This document shows, in pieces, positions 1 to 8,135 of a stretch of 64,000 nt of DNA. The notes under the pieces are model-generated. The model searched no databases and was not told where the DNA came from. It worked only from the letters and a program-made list of their open reading frames with translations. Source of the DNA: Erythrobacteraceae bacterium (GTDB taxonomy: Bacteria > Pseudomonadota > Alphaproteobacteria > Sphingomonadales > Sphingomonadaceae); the NCBI GenBank assembly GCA_027489065.1, contig JAIYAM010000015.1, forward strand, positions 62,001-126,000, written 5' to 3'. Position numbers and translations under genes: made by a program. Each line of letters begins with the position of its first letter. Position 1 is the first letter of the stretch.

Positions 1-3000
1 TTCGGCGACCTCGTGGTCACCTCGGGCAACCTGATCATCGGCAATTCGTCCCTCGATGCGACCGCCTTCAGCGGCGTGATCTCGGGCGGCGGCGGTCTGG
101 TCAAGACCGGCAGCAGCGTTCAGGTGCTGCTCGGCGACAACACCTACACCGGGCTTACCGATATCGACGAGGGCTTCCTTGTCGTATTTGACGGCAGCCT
201 CGCCGGTTCGGTCGTTAACGACGCTGGCTTCTCGTTCGGTGGCTTCACCGGAAGCCGTCTGTTCGGTGACCTCACCAACAACGGTTTCGCCGAGATCTTC
301 GGCCAGATCGACGGCGACGTCGAGAACAACGGCCGGATCACGCATCTCGGTGACTCGACCTACCTCGGCAACGTCACGCTTTCGCCCACCGCCTTGTTCG
401 AACTGACCAATTTCGATGTCAGCATCGGCGGCCTTTACAGCGGCCCTCTGGGCGGCGGCTCCGTGCTGCTTGGCTCGGGCAACCTGACGATCGACACCGG
501 CGTCGGCGAGATCGCCGGCTTCTCCGGTGAGATTTCGGGCAGCGGCGGCCTGACCAAGACGGGTGCGGGCACGCAGGTCTTCACGACCGCGCAGACCTAC
601 ACCGGCCTGACCACGATCGACGGCGGCATTCTGGTGGTGACCACCGGCGGCAGCCTTGCCGGATCGGTGCTGAACAATGCCGGCTTCGAGCTTAACGGCC
701 GCGTGTTCGGCGGGCTCACCAACAATGGTCTGGCCGAGATTCAGGGCCAGATCGACGGGGCCGTGCAGAACAACGGGACCATCTTCCAGCGCGGGGTCAC
801 GACCTACCTCGGCAGCTTCACGCAGGATGCGGCCGGGGTCTTCAACCTCAACAACTTCAACGCGAGCGTGGGCAGTCTGGCGGGCGCAGGTTCCGTGCTG
901 CTCGGCAATGCCCGCCTGACGCTGGGCAGCGACAACACCGACGCGAGCTTCGCAGGTGTGATCGGCGGCAGCGGCGGCATCACCAAGGTGGGCACCGGAA
1001 CGCAGACGCTCTCTGGCGTCAACACGTACACCGGCCAGACCCGCATCGATGCCGGCACCTTGGTGCTCGCCTCGGGCGGCCAGATCGCCGGAACGGTGCG
1101 CAACGCTGCGACCTTCACCAACAACGGCACCGTCCTCGGGCGGGTGACCAATCTCAACGGCAGCACCCTGGTTTCGACCGGGACGCTCAATGGTCTGACC
1201 CAGAATGCCGGGTCGACCGCAACCGTCTCGGGTACGCTCAACGGCACGATCCTCAATTCCGGCTCGCTGACCGTCAACGGTAACCTGTCCAGCAACAGCT
1301 TCATGCGCATCCTGGGCGCTGGCGGCAGCACCGTGGTGGAGTCCGGCGCGATCTGGACCGGCCTGACGTTCATCGACAACGCCGGCACCAATGCCACCGG
1401 CCTTCAGATCGATGGTACTGTGGGAGTCGGCACTCTCCTCCTCAACCGCGCCGGGGCGACGGTTTCGGTCGGCGGCACGGGCACGCTCACTGCGGGCCTC
1501 GTCACCAACTTGGGCACCTTCACCAATAACGGCACGGTCAACGCAGTTCTCGGGAACACTGGTCAGCTTACCAATAACGGCACCTGGAACGGCGATGTCG
1601 GCAACACCGGCCTGCTGACCAACAACGGCACCTGGAACGGCAACCTGCTCGAAGCTGCCGGAACCACGACCATCAACAATGGCACGTTCAACGGCAACTT
1701 CACGATTATCGGCGGGGGCAGCGTCACCAACAACGGGACGTGGAACAACAACACGGCCACCGTTTCCACCATCCTCGATGGCACCTTCACGAACACCGGC
1801 ACGCTGACCGGCCTCGGCGTCAACGTGGACGGCGCGACCGCGCTGTTTGCCAACAATGCCGGCGGGACGGTCACGCTCGATGTCGGCTCGCTGCTGCGCG
1901 CCCTCAACAGTGGTACGATCACGAACGCGGGCACCATTACCGGTGACGGCGAAGCCAGCCTGCTCGGCACCATCCAGAACCTTTCGGGCGGCATCTGGAA
2001 CGGCAATCTGTCCGCTCTCGACACCAGCACGATCACCAACGCGGGCACTGTCAACGGCGCCGGCCAGATCTTCTCGGGCGGTTTGATCGACAACCTTGCG
2101 GGCGCCAACTGGAACGGCGCCATCGGCGTGGATTCCGGCGGCACCCTCACCAATGCGGGCACCATTACCGGCGTCGTCACCAACGCCGGCAGCGTCACCT
2201 CGACCGGCATTATCACCGGCACGCTCAACAACCAGCTCACCGGGACGGTGCTGCTGCAAGGTGAGATGAACGGCAACATCGACAACACGGGTCTGATCAC
2301 GCTGACCGGTGTTACGACGGGGATCACCAACCTCAACCAGGGCATTTTCGACGGCACGTTCGACATGGCCGGGTTCAACACGGCGATCGGCAGCCTTTCG
2401 GGCGGCGGCGCGGTGCTGCTCGGCTCTGGCACGCTGACGATCGGCACCGGGAGCGGTTCGACCGGGTTCTTTGGCGAGATCTCGGGCAGCGGCGGCGTGA
2501 CCAAGGTCGGCGCCAGCACGCAGGTCTTCTCCGGCGCGCAGACCTATACCGGTCTCACCCAGATCGACGGCGGCTTCCTCGTCGTCTTCGACGGCAGCCT
2601 TGCCGGCTCGGTGCTCAACAATGCGGGCTTCTCGTTCGGCGGGCTCACCGGCAGCCGCCTGTTCGGCGGGCTGACCAACACCAGCACCGGCTTTGCCGAG
2701 ATGTTCGGCCAGGTCGACGGCGCCGTGCAGAACGACGGCCGTCTCACCAGCCTCGGCCTGACCACCTACCTGTCGCGCATCACGCAAGGGGCAGGCGGCA
2801 GCTTCGAGCTGAACGGGTTCGACTCGACCATCGGCAGCCTTGCCGGTGATGGCACGGTGCTGCTCGGCTCGGCGACGCTGACCACGGGCACGGACAACAC
2901 TGACTCCACCTTCGGCGGCGTGATTAGCGGCAGCGGCGCGCTCACCAAGGTCGGCACGGGCGCGTTCACCCTTTCGGGCCTCAACCTCTACACCGGGCTG

Positions 3001-6000
3001 ACCACTGTCAGCGCGGGCACCCTGAACGTCGCCTCGACCGGCGGGATCGCGGGTGCGGTGCAGAACAACGCGACCTTCAACAATGACGGCTCGGTCGGCG
3101 GTCTCGTGACCAACAACGGCACGCTCACCTCGACGGGTTCGTTGCTGGGCGGCCTGTCGAACCTGGCCGGCGCGACCGCGACGGTGCGCGGGGTCCTTAA
3201 CGGCGCGATCGACAATGCGGGCGGCCTGACCGTCAACGGCAACCTGTCGAGCGACGGCTTCCTCAACAACACCGGCGCGGGCATCGTGACGGTGGACGCA
3301 GGCGCGATCTGGACCGGCCTCACCGGCATCGACAACGCCAGCAGCGAACCGCTCGGCGGCGTGCGGATCAACGGCACGCTGACCACTCTGGGCACCGTGA
3401 CCAACCGTGCAGGATCGAGCTTCGGCGTCTTCGGCGGCGGCACGCTCAACGCGGGCAACATCGTCAACGAAGGTGTTTTCGGCAACCTGACCGGCGGCTC
3501 GGTGAACAGCAACGTCACCAACTCCGGCGAACTCTTCAACGGCGGGGCCTGGAATGGCCGCTTCACGATCATCGGCGGGGGCGTCGCGGAGAACTCCGGG
3601 ACGTGGGTCAACGCCTCGGGCTCGGTTTCTGTCATCAACGACGGTCTTTTCGAGAACTTCGGCACGCTCAGCGGGCTCGGGGTCGATGTTGACGGTGTCA
3701 ATGCGGTGCTCACAAGCGGGACCGGCGCGACGATCACGCTCGATCCGGGTTCGCTGCTGCGGGCGCTGAACGGCGGTCGCATCGACAGCGGCGGCACTGT
3801 CACCGGCGACGGTGTCGCGACTGGCGGGACCATCCGCAACTTCTTCGGAGCCACCTGGAACGGCACGCTGACCGCGAATGCGGGCGGCTTCATCACCAAC
3901 CAGGGCACGGTCAACGGCAACGGTCAGGTGAATGCCGGCGGCGAGATCCGCAACCTTGGGGGCGGCGTGTGGACCGGCAATCTCGGCGTGCAGTCGGGCG
4001 GCACCTTGCGCAACGTCCCCGGTGCCACGATGAACGGGATCGTCACCAACGCAGGTCTCTTCATCTCGACGGGTATCCTCAACGGCTCGCTGATCAATCA
4101 GACCGGCGGCAGCGCGGTTCTCGCCAACCAGATGAACGGCCCGATCAGCAATGACGGCACGATCAACCTGGTCGGCATCACGACCGGCATCGGCGCGGTC
4201 ACGCAGGGCAGCGGCGGGATCTTCAATCTCAACGGGATCAACACCGCCTTCGGCAGCCTTGCCGGTGCGGGTCAGGTGAACCTCGGCGCAGGCCGTCTCA
4301 CCACCGGTTCCAACAACACCTCGACCACCTTTGCGGGCGTAATCGCGGGCAGCGGCGGCCTCACCAAGGTCGGCACCGGCACCTTCACGCTCTCTGGCTT
4401 GAACACCTATACCGGCACCACCTTCGTCAATGCGGGCACGCTGAACGTCACCTCGACCGGCGCGATCGCCGGCTCGGTGGTGAACAGCGCGACCTTCGGC
4501 AATGCCGGCCTGGTCGGCGGCACGCTGCTCAACAACCCCGGGGCGACCGCGACCAACAGCGGCACGATCACCGGGCTGGTCACCAACGACGGAACCTTCA
4601 CCTCGACGGGCACACTGAACGGCGGGCTGACCAACGCGGGCACCTCGAGCCTGAGCGGTGCGGTCAACGGCACCGTGCTCAACTCGGGCACCATCACGCT
4701 GACCGGCACCACGACCGGGATCAACATCTTCGATCAGACCGGTAGCGGCATCTTCAACCTCGCCGGGTTCGACACCACGATCGGCTCGCTGAGCGGCGCT
4801 GGCGCAGTGAACCTCGGTTCGGCGCTGCTGACCACCGGGGGCAACAACCTCTCGACGACCTTCGCGGGCGTGATCGCGGGCAGCGGCGGTCTCACCAAGG
4901 TCGGCACGGGGCTGTTCATCCTTACGGGCGCGAACACCTACACTGGCCTCACCACGGTGAGTGCAGGGTCGCTCGGGCTCGACGTCGGTGCGACGATCGC
5001 CGGTCCGGTGCTCAACAATGCGATCTTCATCAACGCCGGCATCGTCGCCGGGCTGGTGACCAACAACGCCTCGCTGACTTCGGCCGGCACCATCAATGGT
5101 GGGTTGATCAACAATGCGGGTGCGACCGCCAACCTTGCCGGGTTCATCAACGGCGGGATCACCAACAGCGGCTCGGCTCTGCTGATCGGCAATCTGGTCG
5201 CCAGCGGTGCGTTCACCCAGAACTCGACGGGCAGTTTCAACCTTGCAGGCTTTGCCGCCTCGCTCGGCAGCCTTGCCGGGTCGGGCACGGTGTCGCTCGG
5301 CTCGGGCCAGCTGACGGTGGGCGGGCTCAACACCTCGACCACCTTCTCGGGCGTGATCTCGGGCAGCGGCACGGTTATCAAGCTCGGGACCGGCACGTTC
5401 ACGCTGTCGGGCGTCAACACCTACACCGGCACGACCTTCGTCGACGCGGGCACGCTGGTGCTGGCGGCGGGCGGCGAGATCGCGGGCAGTGTCCGCAACG
5501 CGGCGACGTTCAGCAATGCCGGAACCGTGCGCGGCATGCTCGCCAACCTGGCAACCGGGACGGCGACCAACAGCGGCACGATCCTGGCTGGGGTCAACAA
5601 TGCTGGCACCTTCGCCTCGACCGGCACGATCAACACCGGGCTGGAGAACTCGGGCACGGCGCAGCTCAGCGGCGCGCTGAACGGCTTCGTGACGAACAGC
5701 GGCACGGTCACGCTGACCGGCACCACCACCGGGATCACCATCTTCGACCAGACGGCGGCCGGCACCTTCAACCTTGCCGGGTTCAACACTGCGGTGGGTG
5801 CGCTGACCGGAGCGGGCAGCGTCAACCTCGGCAGCGCGCGGCTGACCGTCGGCTCGCTCAACTCCAACATGCTGTTCAGCGGCGTGATCGGCGGCACCGG
5901 CAGCCTCGAGAAGGTCGGCACGGGCCGGTTCATCCTGACCGGTGCCAACACCTACTCGGGTGGCACCACCATCACCGGCGGTGCGCTGCAGATCGGCAAT

Positions 6001-7941
6001 GGCGGGACCACCGGCTCGATCGTCGGCCCGGTCGTCAACAACGGCATGCTGATCGTCAACCGCTCGGATGCCTACACGCTGGCGGGCAACATCTCGGGCA
6101 GCGGCATGTTCGCCCAGATCGGCGCCGGGACCACGACGCTGACCGGGACGAACACCTACTCGGGCGGCACGCTGATCACCGCCGGGCGCCTGGTGGGCAA
6201 CACCACCTCGCTGCAGGGCACGATCCAGGTGGACGTCCCGGGCGTGCTCGAGTTCAACCAGACGGTCGCTGGCACCTATGCCGGTTCGCTCCTCGGTGCG
6301 GGCCGCTTCGATAAGACCGGAGCGGGCCTGCTGACCCTCACCGGCAACAGCTCGACCTTCACCGGTCCGAGCTTCGTGATCGGCGGGGAACTGCGGGTCA
6401 ACGGCGACCTGCGCCGTTCGGTGGTGACGGTGCAGACCGGCACGACGCTGTCGGGCAACGGGACCATCGGCGGGCTCGTCGCCCAGAGCGGCAGCACCAT
6501 CGCTCCGGGCACCAGCCCGGGCACGCTGAACGTCAACGGCAATGTCAGCCTCGCAGCCGGCAGCACGGTCCAGTACGAGATCGCCGCCACGGCACCTTGG
6601 GACCGGATCCTGGCCACCGGCACGGCCTCGCTGAACGGCACGGCCGCCTTCACCAACCTCAGCGGCGCGAATGCCTACGCCTTTGGCAGCACCTACCTGC
6701 TGCTGCAGGCCGATGGCGGGCGCACCGGCACCTTCGCGAACACCACCGGCTTTGGCGGGTTCGGGATCATCTACCGTCCCGAGCTCATCTACACCGGCAC
6801 GCAGGTGTCGCTGCGGTTTGCGCCGAACCTGCTGACCAACATCGTCGGCAACACGCCGCTGACGGCCAACCAGCGTTCGGTGGTGACCCGCATCGATACG
6901 GCGGTCACCGCCGGCTACAACCCGCAGCCGCTGTTCAACATCTACATCCTGCCCAACGCGCAGCTGCCGGGCGCCTTCGACCAGCTCTCGGGCGAGGTCT
7001 ATGCGACCGCGGCCGGCGTCGGGATCGAGCAGGAGCGCCTCTTCAAGGAAGCGGTGCTCGGCCGGATCGGTTCGGTGGCCATGGCCGCGCGCGCTGATGC
7101 CGAAGCGGGCAAGGGTGCGGGTGTCTGGGGCCAGTTCTTCGGTGGCTGGGGTGACGGCGAGAGCGACGGCAATGCCGCGAGCTTCGAATCCGATCGCACC
7201 GGCTTCATCACCGGGATCGACTTCGGCGGGGCCAACGATACCTCCAGCTGGCGCCTCGGTGTCTACGGGATGCGGGTGCAGAGCGACGTCACGATCGCGG
7301 CTCGCGTGTCGCGGGCCGAAGTCCAGCAGTCGGGCGGCGGTGCCTATGCCTCGTTCAACACCGGCGGGTTCGGTGTGGCGCTTGGCGGCTACCTGACCTC
7401 GGTCGACCTGCGGGCGTTCCGTGACATCGCGCTGCCCGGCTTTGCCGAGACCGATGTCGGCAACACCGACGGCAAGGCCCGCCAGGCCTTCGCCGAGCTG
7501 TCCTACGCCTTCGGCTCGGGCAAGAGCTACCTGCGTCCCTTCGTCAACGGGACGATCGGCAGCTTCAAGCTCGATGCCCTGACCGAAACCGGCGGGCCGG
7601 CGGCACTGGTGATGCGCAAGCAGAGCTATTCCACTGGCACGGTGACCGGCGGGATCGACGGCTCCTTGCTGGTCGGCAAGAAGCTGCGCCTCGGCGGCAC
7701 GGTGGCGGGCCGCTTCCAGCTCGGCGATCGCGATCCGCAGGCCCAGCTCGCGCTGGCGGCGGCTCCGGCCTCGGCCTTCACGATCAGCGGCGCCCAGCTC
7801 GACAGCAAGGCGCTCGCCGCCCGCCTCGATGCCACGCTCGAACTGGACAAGAATATCTCGATCGGCGTCGGCTACACCGGCCTGATCGGCGAAACCTTCA
7901 CCGACCACGGCGCACGCGCTACAGTCCAGGTGCGGTTCTAA
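1..7941 (+). CDS. Giant autotransporter, 5' end outside the window
   Basis: The reading frame is open from base 1, so the true start and signal peptide lie upstream; about 2646 residues are visible. The passenger is built from Gly/Asn/Thr-rich repeats. I count about 11 autotransporter-associated strand motifs of the type GSGGLTKVGTGTFTLSG-NTYTG, and eight cassettes like IGSLAGxGxVxLGSxxLT, separated by NNGTWNG-type repeats; this fits a long beta-helix. The last about 270 residues (from about 7120) look like an autotransporter beta-domain: a GQFFGGWGDGES start, alternating strands, and a terminal VQVRF ending in Phe as recognised by the BAM machinery. Predicted role: secretion of its own passenger to the cell surface (type Va), probably for adhesion or aggregation. 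The passenger ligand cannot be inferred. A strong hairpin follows the stop. Confidence 0.93.
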   Translation, partial: FGDLVVTSGNLIIGNSSLDATAFSGVISGGGGLVKTGSSVQVLLGDNTYTGLTDIDEGFLVVFDGSLAGSVVNDAGFSFGGFTGSRLFGDLTNNGFAEIFGQIDGDVENNGRITHLGDSTYLGNVTLSPTALFELTNFDVSIGGLYSGPLGGGSVLLGSGNLTIDTGVGEIAGFSGEISGSGGLTKTGAGTQVFTTAQTYTGLTTIDGGILVVTTGGSLAGSVLNNAGFELNGRVFGGLTNNGLAEIQGQIDGAVQNNGTIFQRGVTTYLGSFTQDAAGVFNLNNFNASVGSLAGAGSVLLGNARLTLGSDNTDASFAGVIGGSGGITKVGTGTQTLSGVNTYTGQTRIDAGTLVLASGGQIAGTVRNAATFTNNGTVLGRVTNLNGSTLVSTGTLNGLTQNAGSTATVSGTLNGTILNSGSLTVNGNLSSNSFMRILGAGGSTVVESGAIWTGLTFIDNAGTNATGLQIDGTVGVGTLLLNRAGATVSVGGTGTLTAGLVTNLGTFTNNGTVNAVLGNTGQLTNNGTWNGDVGNTGLLTNNGTWNGNLLEAAGTTTINNGTFNGNFTIIGGGSVTNNGTWNNNTATVSTILDGTFTNTGTLTGLGVNVDGATALFANNAGGTVTLDVGSLLRALNSGTITNAGTITGDGEASLLGTIQNLSGGIWNGNLSALDTSTITNAGTVNGAGQIFSGGLIDNLAGANWNGAIGVDSGGTLTNAGTITGVVTNAGSVTSTGIITGTLNNQLTGTVLLQGEMNGNIDNTGLITLTGVTTGITNLNQGIFDGTFDMAGFNTAIGSLSGGGAVLLGSGTLTIGTGSGSTGFFGEISGSGGVTKVGASTQVFSGAQTYTGLTQIDGGFLVVFDGSLAGSVLNNAGFSFGGLTGSRLFGGLTNTSTGFAEMFGQVDGAVQNDGRLTSLGLTTYLSRITQGAGGSFELNGFDSTIGSLAGDGTVLLGSATLTTGTDNTDSTFGGVISGSGALTKVGTGAFTLSGLNLYTGLTTVSAGTLNVASTGGIAGAVQNNATFNNDGSVGGLVTNNGTLTSTGSLLGGLSNLAGATATVRGVLNGAIDNAGGLTVNGNLSSDGFLNNTGAGIVTVDAGAIWTGLTGIDNASSEPLGGVRINGTLTTLGTVTNRAGSSFGVFGGGTLNAGNIVNEGVFGNLTGGSVNSNVTNSGELFNGGAWNGRFTIIGGGVAENSGTWVNASGSVSVINDGLFENFGTLSGLGVDVDGVNAVLTSGTGATITLDPGSLLRALNGGRIDSGGTVTGDGVATGGTIRNFFGATWNGTLTANAGGFITNQGTVNGNGQVNAGGEIRNLGGGVWTGNLGVQSGGTLRNVPGATMNGIVTNAGLFISTGILNGSLINQTGGSAVLANQMNGPISNDGTINLVGITTGIGAVTQGSGGIFNLNGINTAFGSLAGAGQVNLGAGRLTTGSNNTSTTFAGVIAGSGGLTKVGTGTFTLSGLNTYTGTTFVNAGTLNVTSTGAIAGSVVNSATFGNAGLVGGTLLNNPGATATNSGTITGLVTNDGTFTSTGTLNGGLTNAGTSSLSGAVNGTVLNSGTITLTGTTTGINIFDQTGSGIFNLAGFDTTIGSLSGAGAVNLGSALLTTGGNNLSTTFAGVIAGSGGLTKVGTGLFILTGANTYTGLTTVSAGSLGLDVGATIAGPVLNNAIFINAGIVAGLVTNNASLTSAGTINGGLINNAGATANLAGFINGGITNSGSALLIGNLVASGAFTQNSTGSFNLAGFAASLGSLAGSGTVSLGSGQLTVGGLNTSTTFSGVISGSGTVIKLGTGTFTLSGVNTYTGTTFVDAGTLVLAAGGEIAGSVRNAATFSNAGTVRGMLANLATGTATNSGTILAGVNNAGTFASTGTINTGLENSGTAQLSGALNGFVTNSGTVTLTGTTTGITIFDQTAAGTFNLAGFNTAVGALTGAGSVNLGSARLTVGSLNSNMLFSGVIGGTGSLEKVGTGRFILTGANTYSGGTTITGGALQIGNGGTTGSIVGPVVNNGMLIVNRSDAYTLAGNISGSGMFAQIGAGTTTLTGTNTYSGGTLITAGRLVGNTTSLQGTIQVDVPGVLEFNQTVAGTYAGSLLGAGRFDKTGAGLLTLTGNSSTFTGPSFVIGGELRVNGDLRRSVVTVQTGTTLSGNGTIGGLVAQSGSTIAPGTSPGTLNVNGNVSLAAGSTVQYEIAATAPWDRILATGTASLNGTAAFTNLSGANAYAFGSTYLLLQADGGRTGTFANTTGFGGFGIIYRPELIYTGTQVSLRFAPNLLTNIVGNTPLTANQRSVVTRIDTAVTAGYNPQPLFNIYILPNAQLPGAFDQLSGEVYATAAGVGIEQERLFKEAVLGRIGSVAMAARADAEAGKGAGVWGQFFGGWGDGESDGNAASFESDRTGFITGIDFGGANDTSSWRLGVYGMRVQSDVTIAARVSRAEVQQSGGGAYASFNTGGFGVALGGYLTSVDLRAFRDIALPGFAETDVGNTDGKARQAFAELSYAFGSGKSYLRPFVNGTIGSFKLDALTETGGPAALVMRKQSYSTGTVTGGIDGSLLVGKKLRLGGTVAGRFQLGDRDPQAQLALAAAPASAFTISGAQLDSKALAARLDATLELDKNISIGVGYTGLIGETFTDHGARATVQVRF

Positions 7942-7952
7942 GGACTGACAGA

Positions 7953-7981
7953 CCCGTCCCGGCCATCACGGCCGGGACGGG
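7953..7981 (+). terminator. Hairpin terminator after the autotransporter
   Basis: A perfect 12-bp stem (CCCGTCCCGGCC at 7953-7964 with its complement at 7970-7981) and a 5-nt loop begin 11 nt after the stop codon. There is no clear T tract, so it may act as an mRNA 3' end stabiliser or a weak intrinsic terminator. Confidence 0.7.
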
Positions 7982-8089
7982 ACGTCTTCACCTCTTCGAG
8001 GCCATGAAGATGGCTGCCGGAAGTGACATCGAAGGACGTCTTTAAATAAACGTCTGTCCTAACGCGCTGGTCAACAAAGCGTAACAGAG

Positions 8090-8131
8090 GCCCCCTAGCG
8101 GCTTGGAAAGAAATCCAAGCCAATAGGGGGC
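8090..8131 (+). promoter_or_regulatory. Leader hairpin enclosing the Shine-Dalgarno of the TonB receptor
   Basis: Two stacked perfect 8-bp stems (GCCCCCTA 8090-8097 with TAGGGGGC 8124-8131; GGCTTGGA 8100-8107 with TCCAAGCC 8114-8121) are separated by a 2x2 internal loop and capped by AAGAAA. The only Shine-Dalgarno-like sequence for the downstream TTG start, AGGGGG at 8125-8130, is in the 3' arm and so would be masked when folded. The hairpin is followed by TTTCTTGTTT, so it could also work as an intrinsic terminator or attenuator. Which of the two applies is not decidable from sequence alone. Confidence 0.65.
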
Positions 8132-8135
8132 TTTC

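Noticed and set aside
8020..8075. AT-rich inverted repeat ACGTCTTTAAATAAACGT upstream of the TonB receptor
   Set aside because: The arms do not pair without a bulge and no promoter hexamers fit well; it may be promoter DNA, but it is not supportable as an operator.
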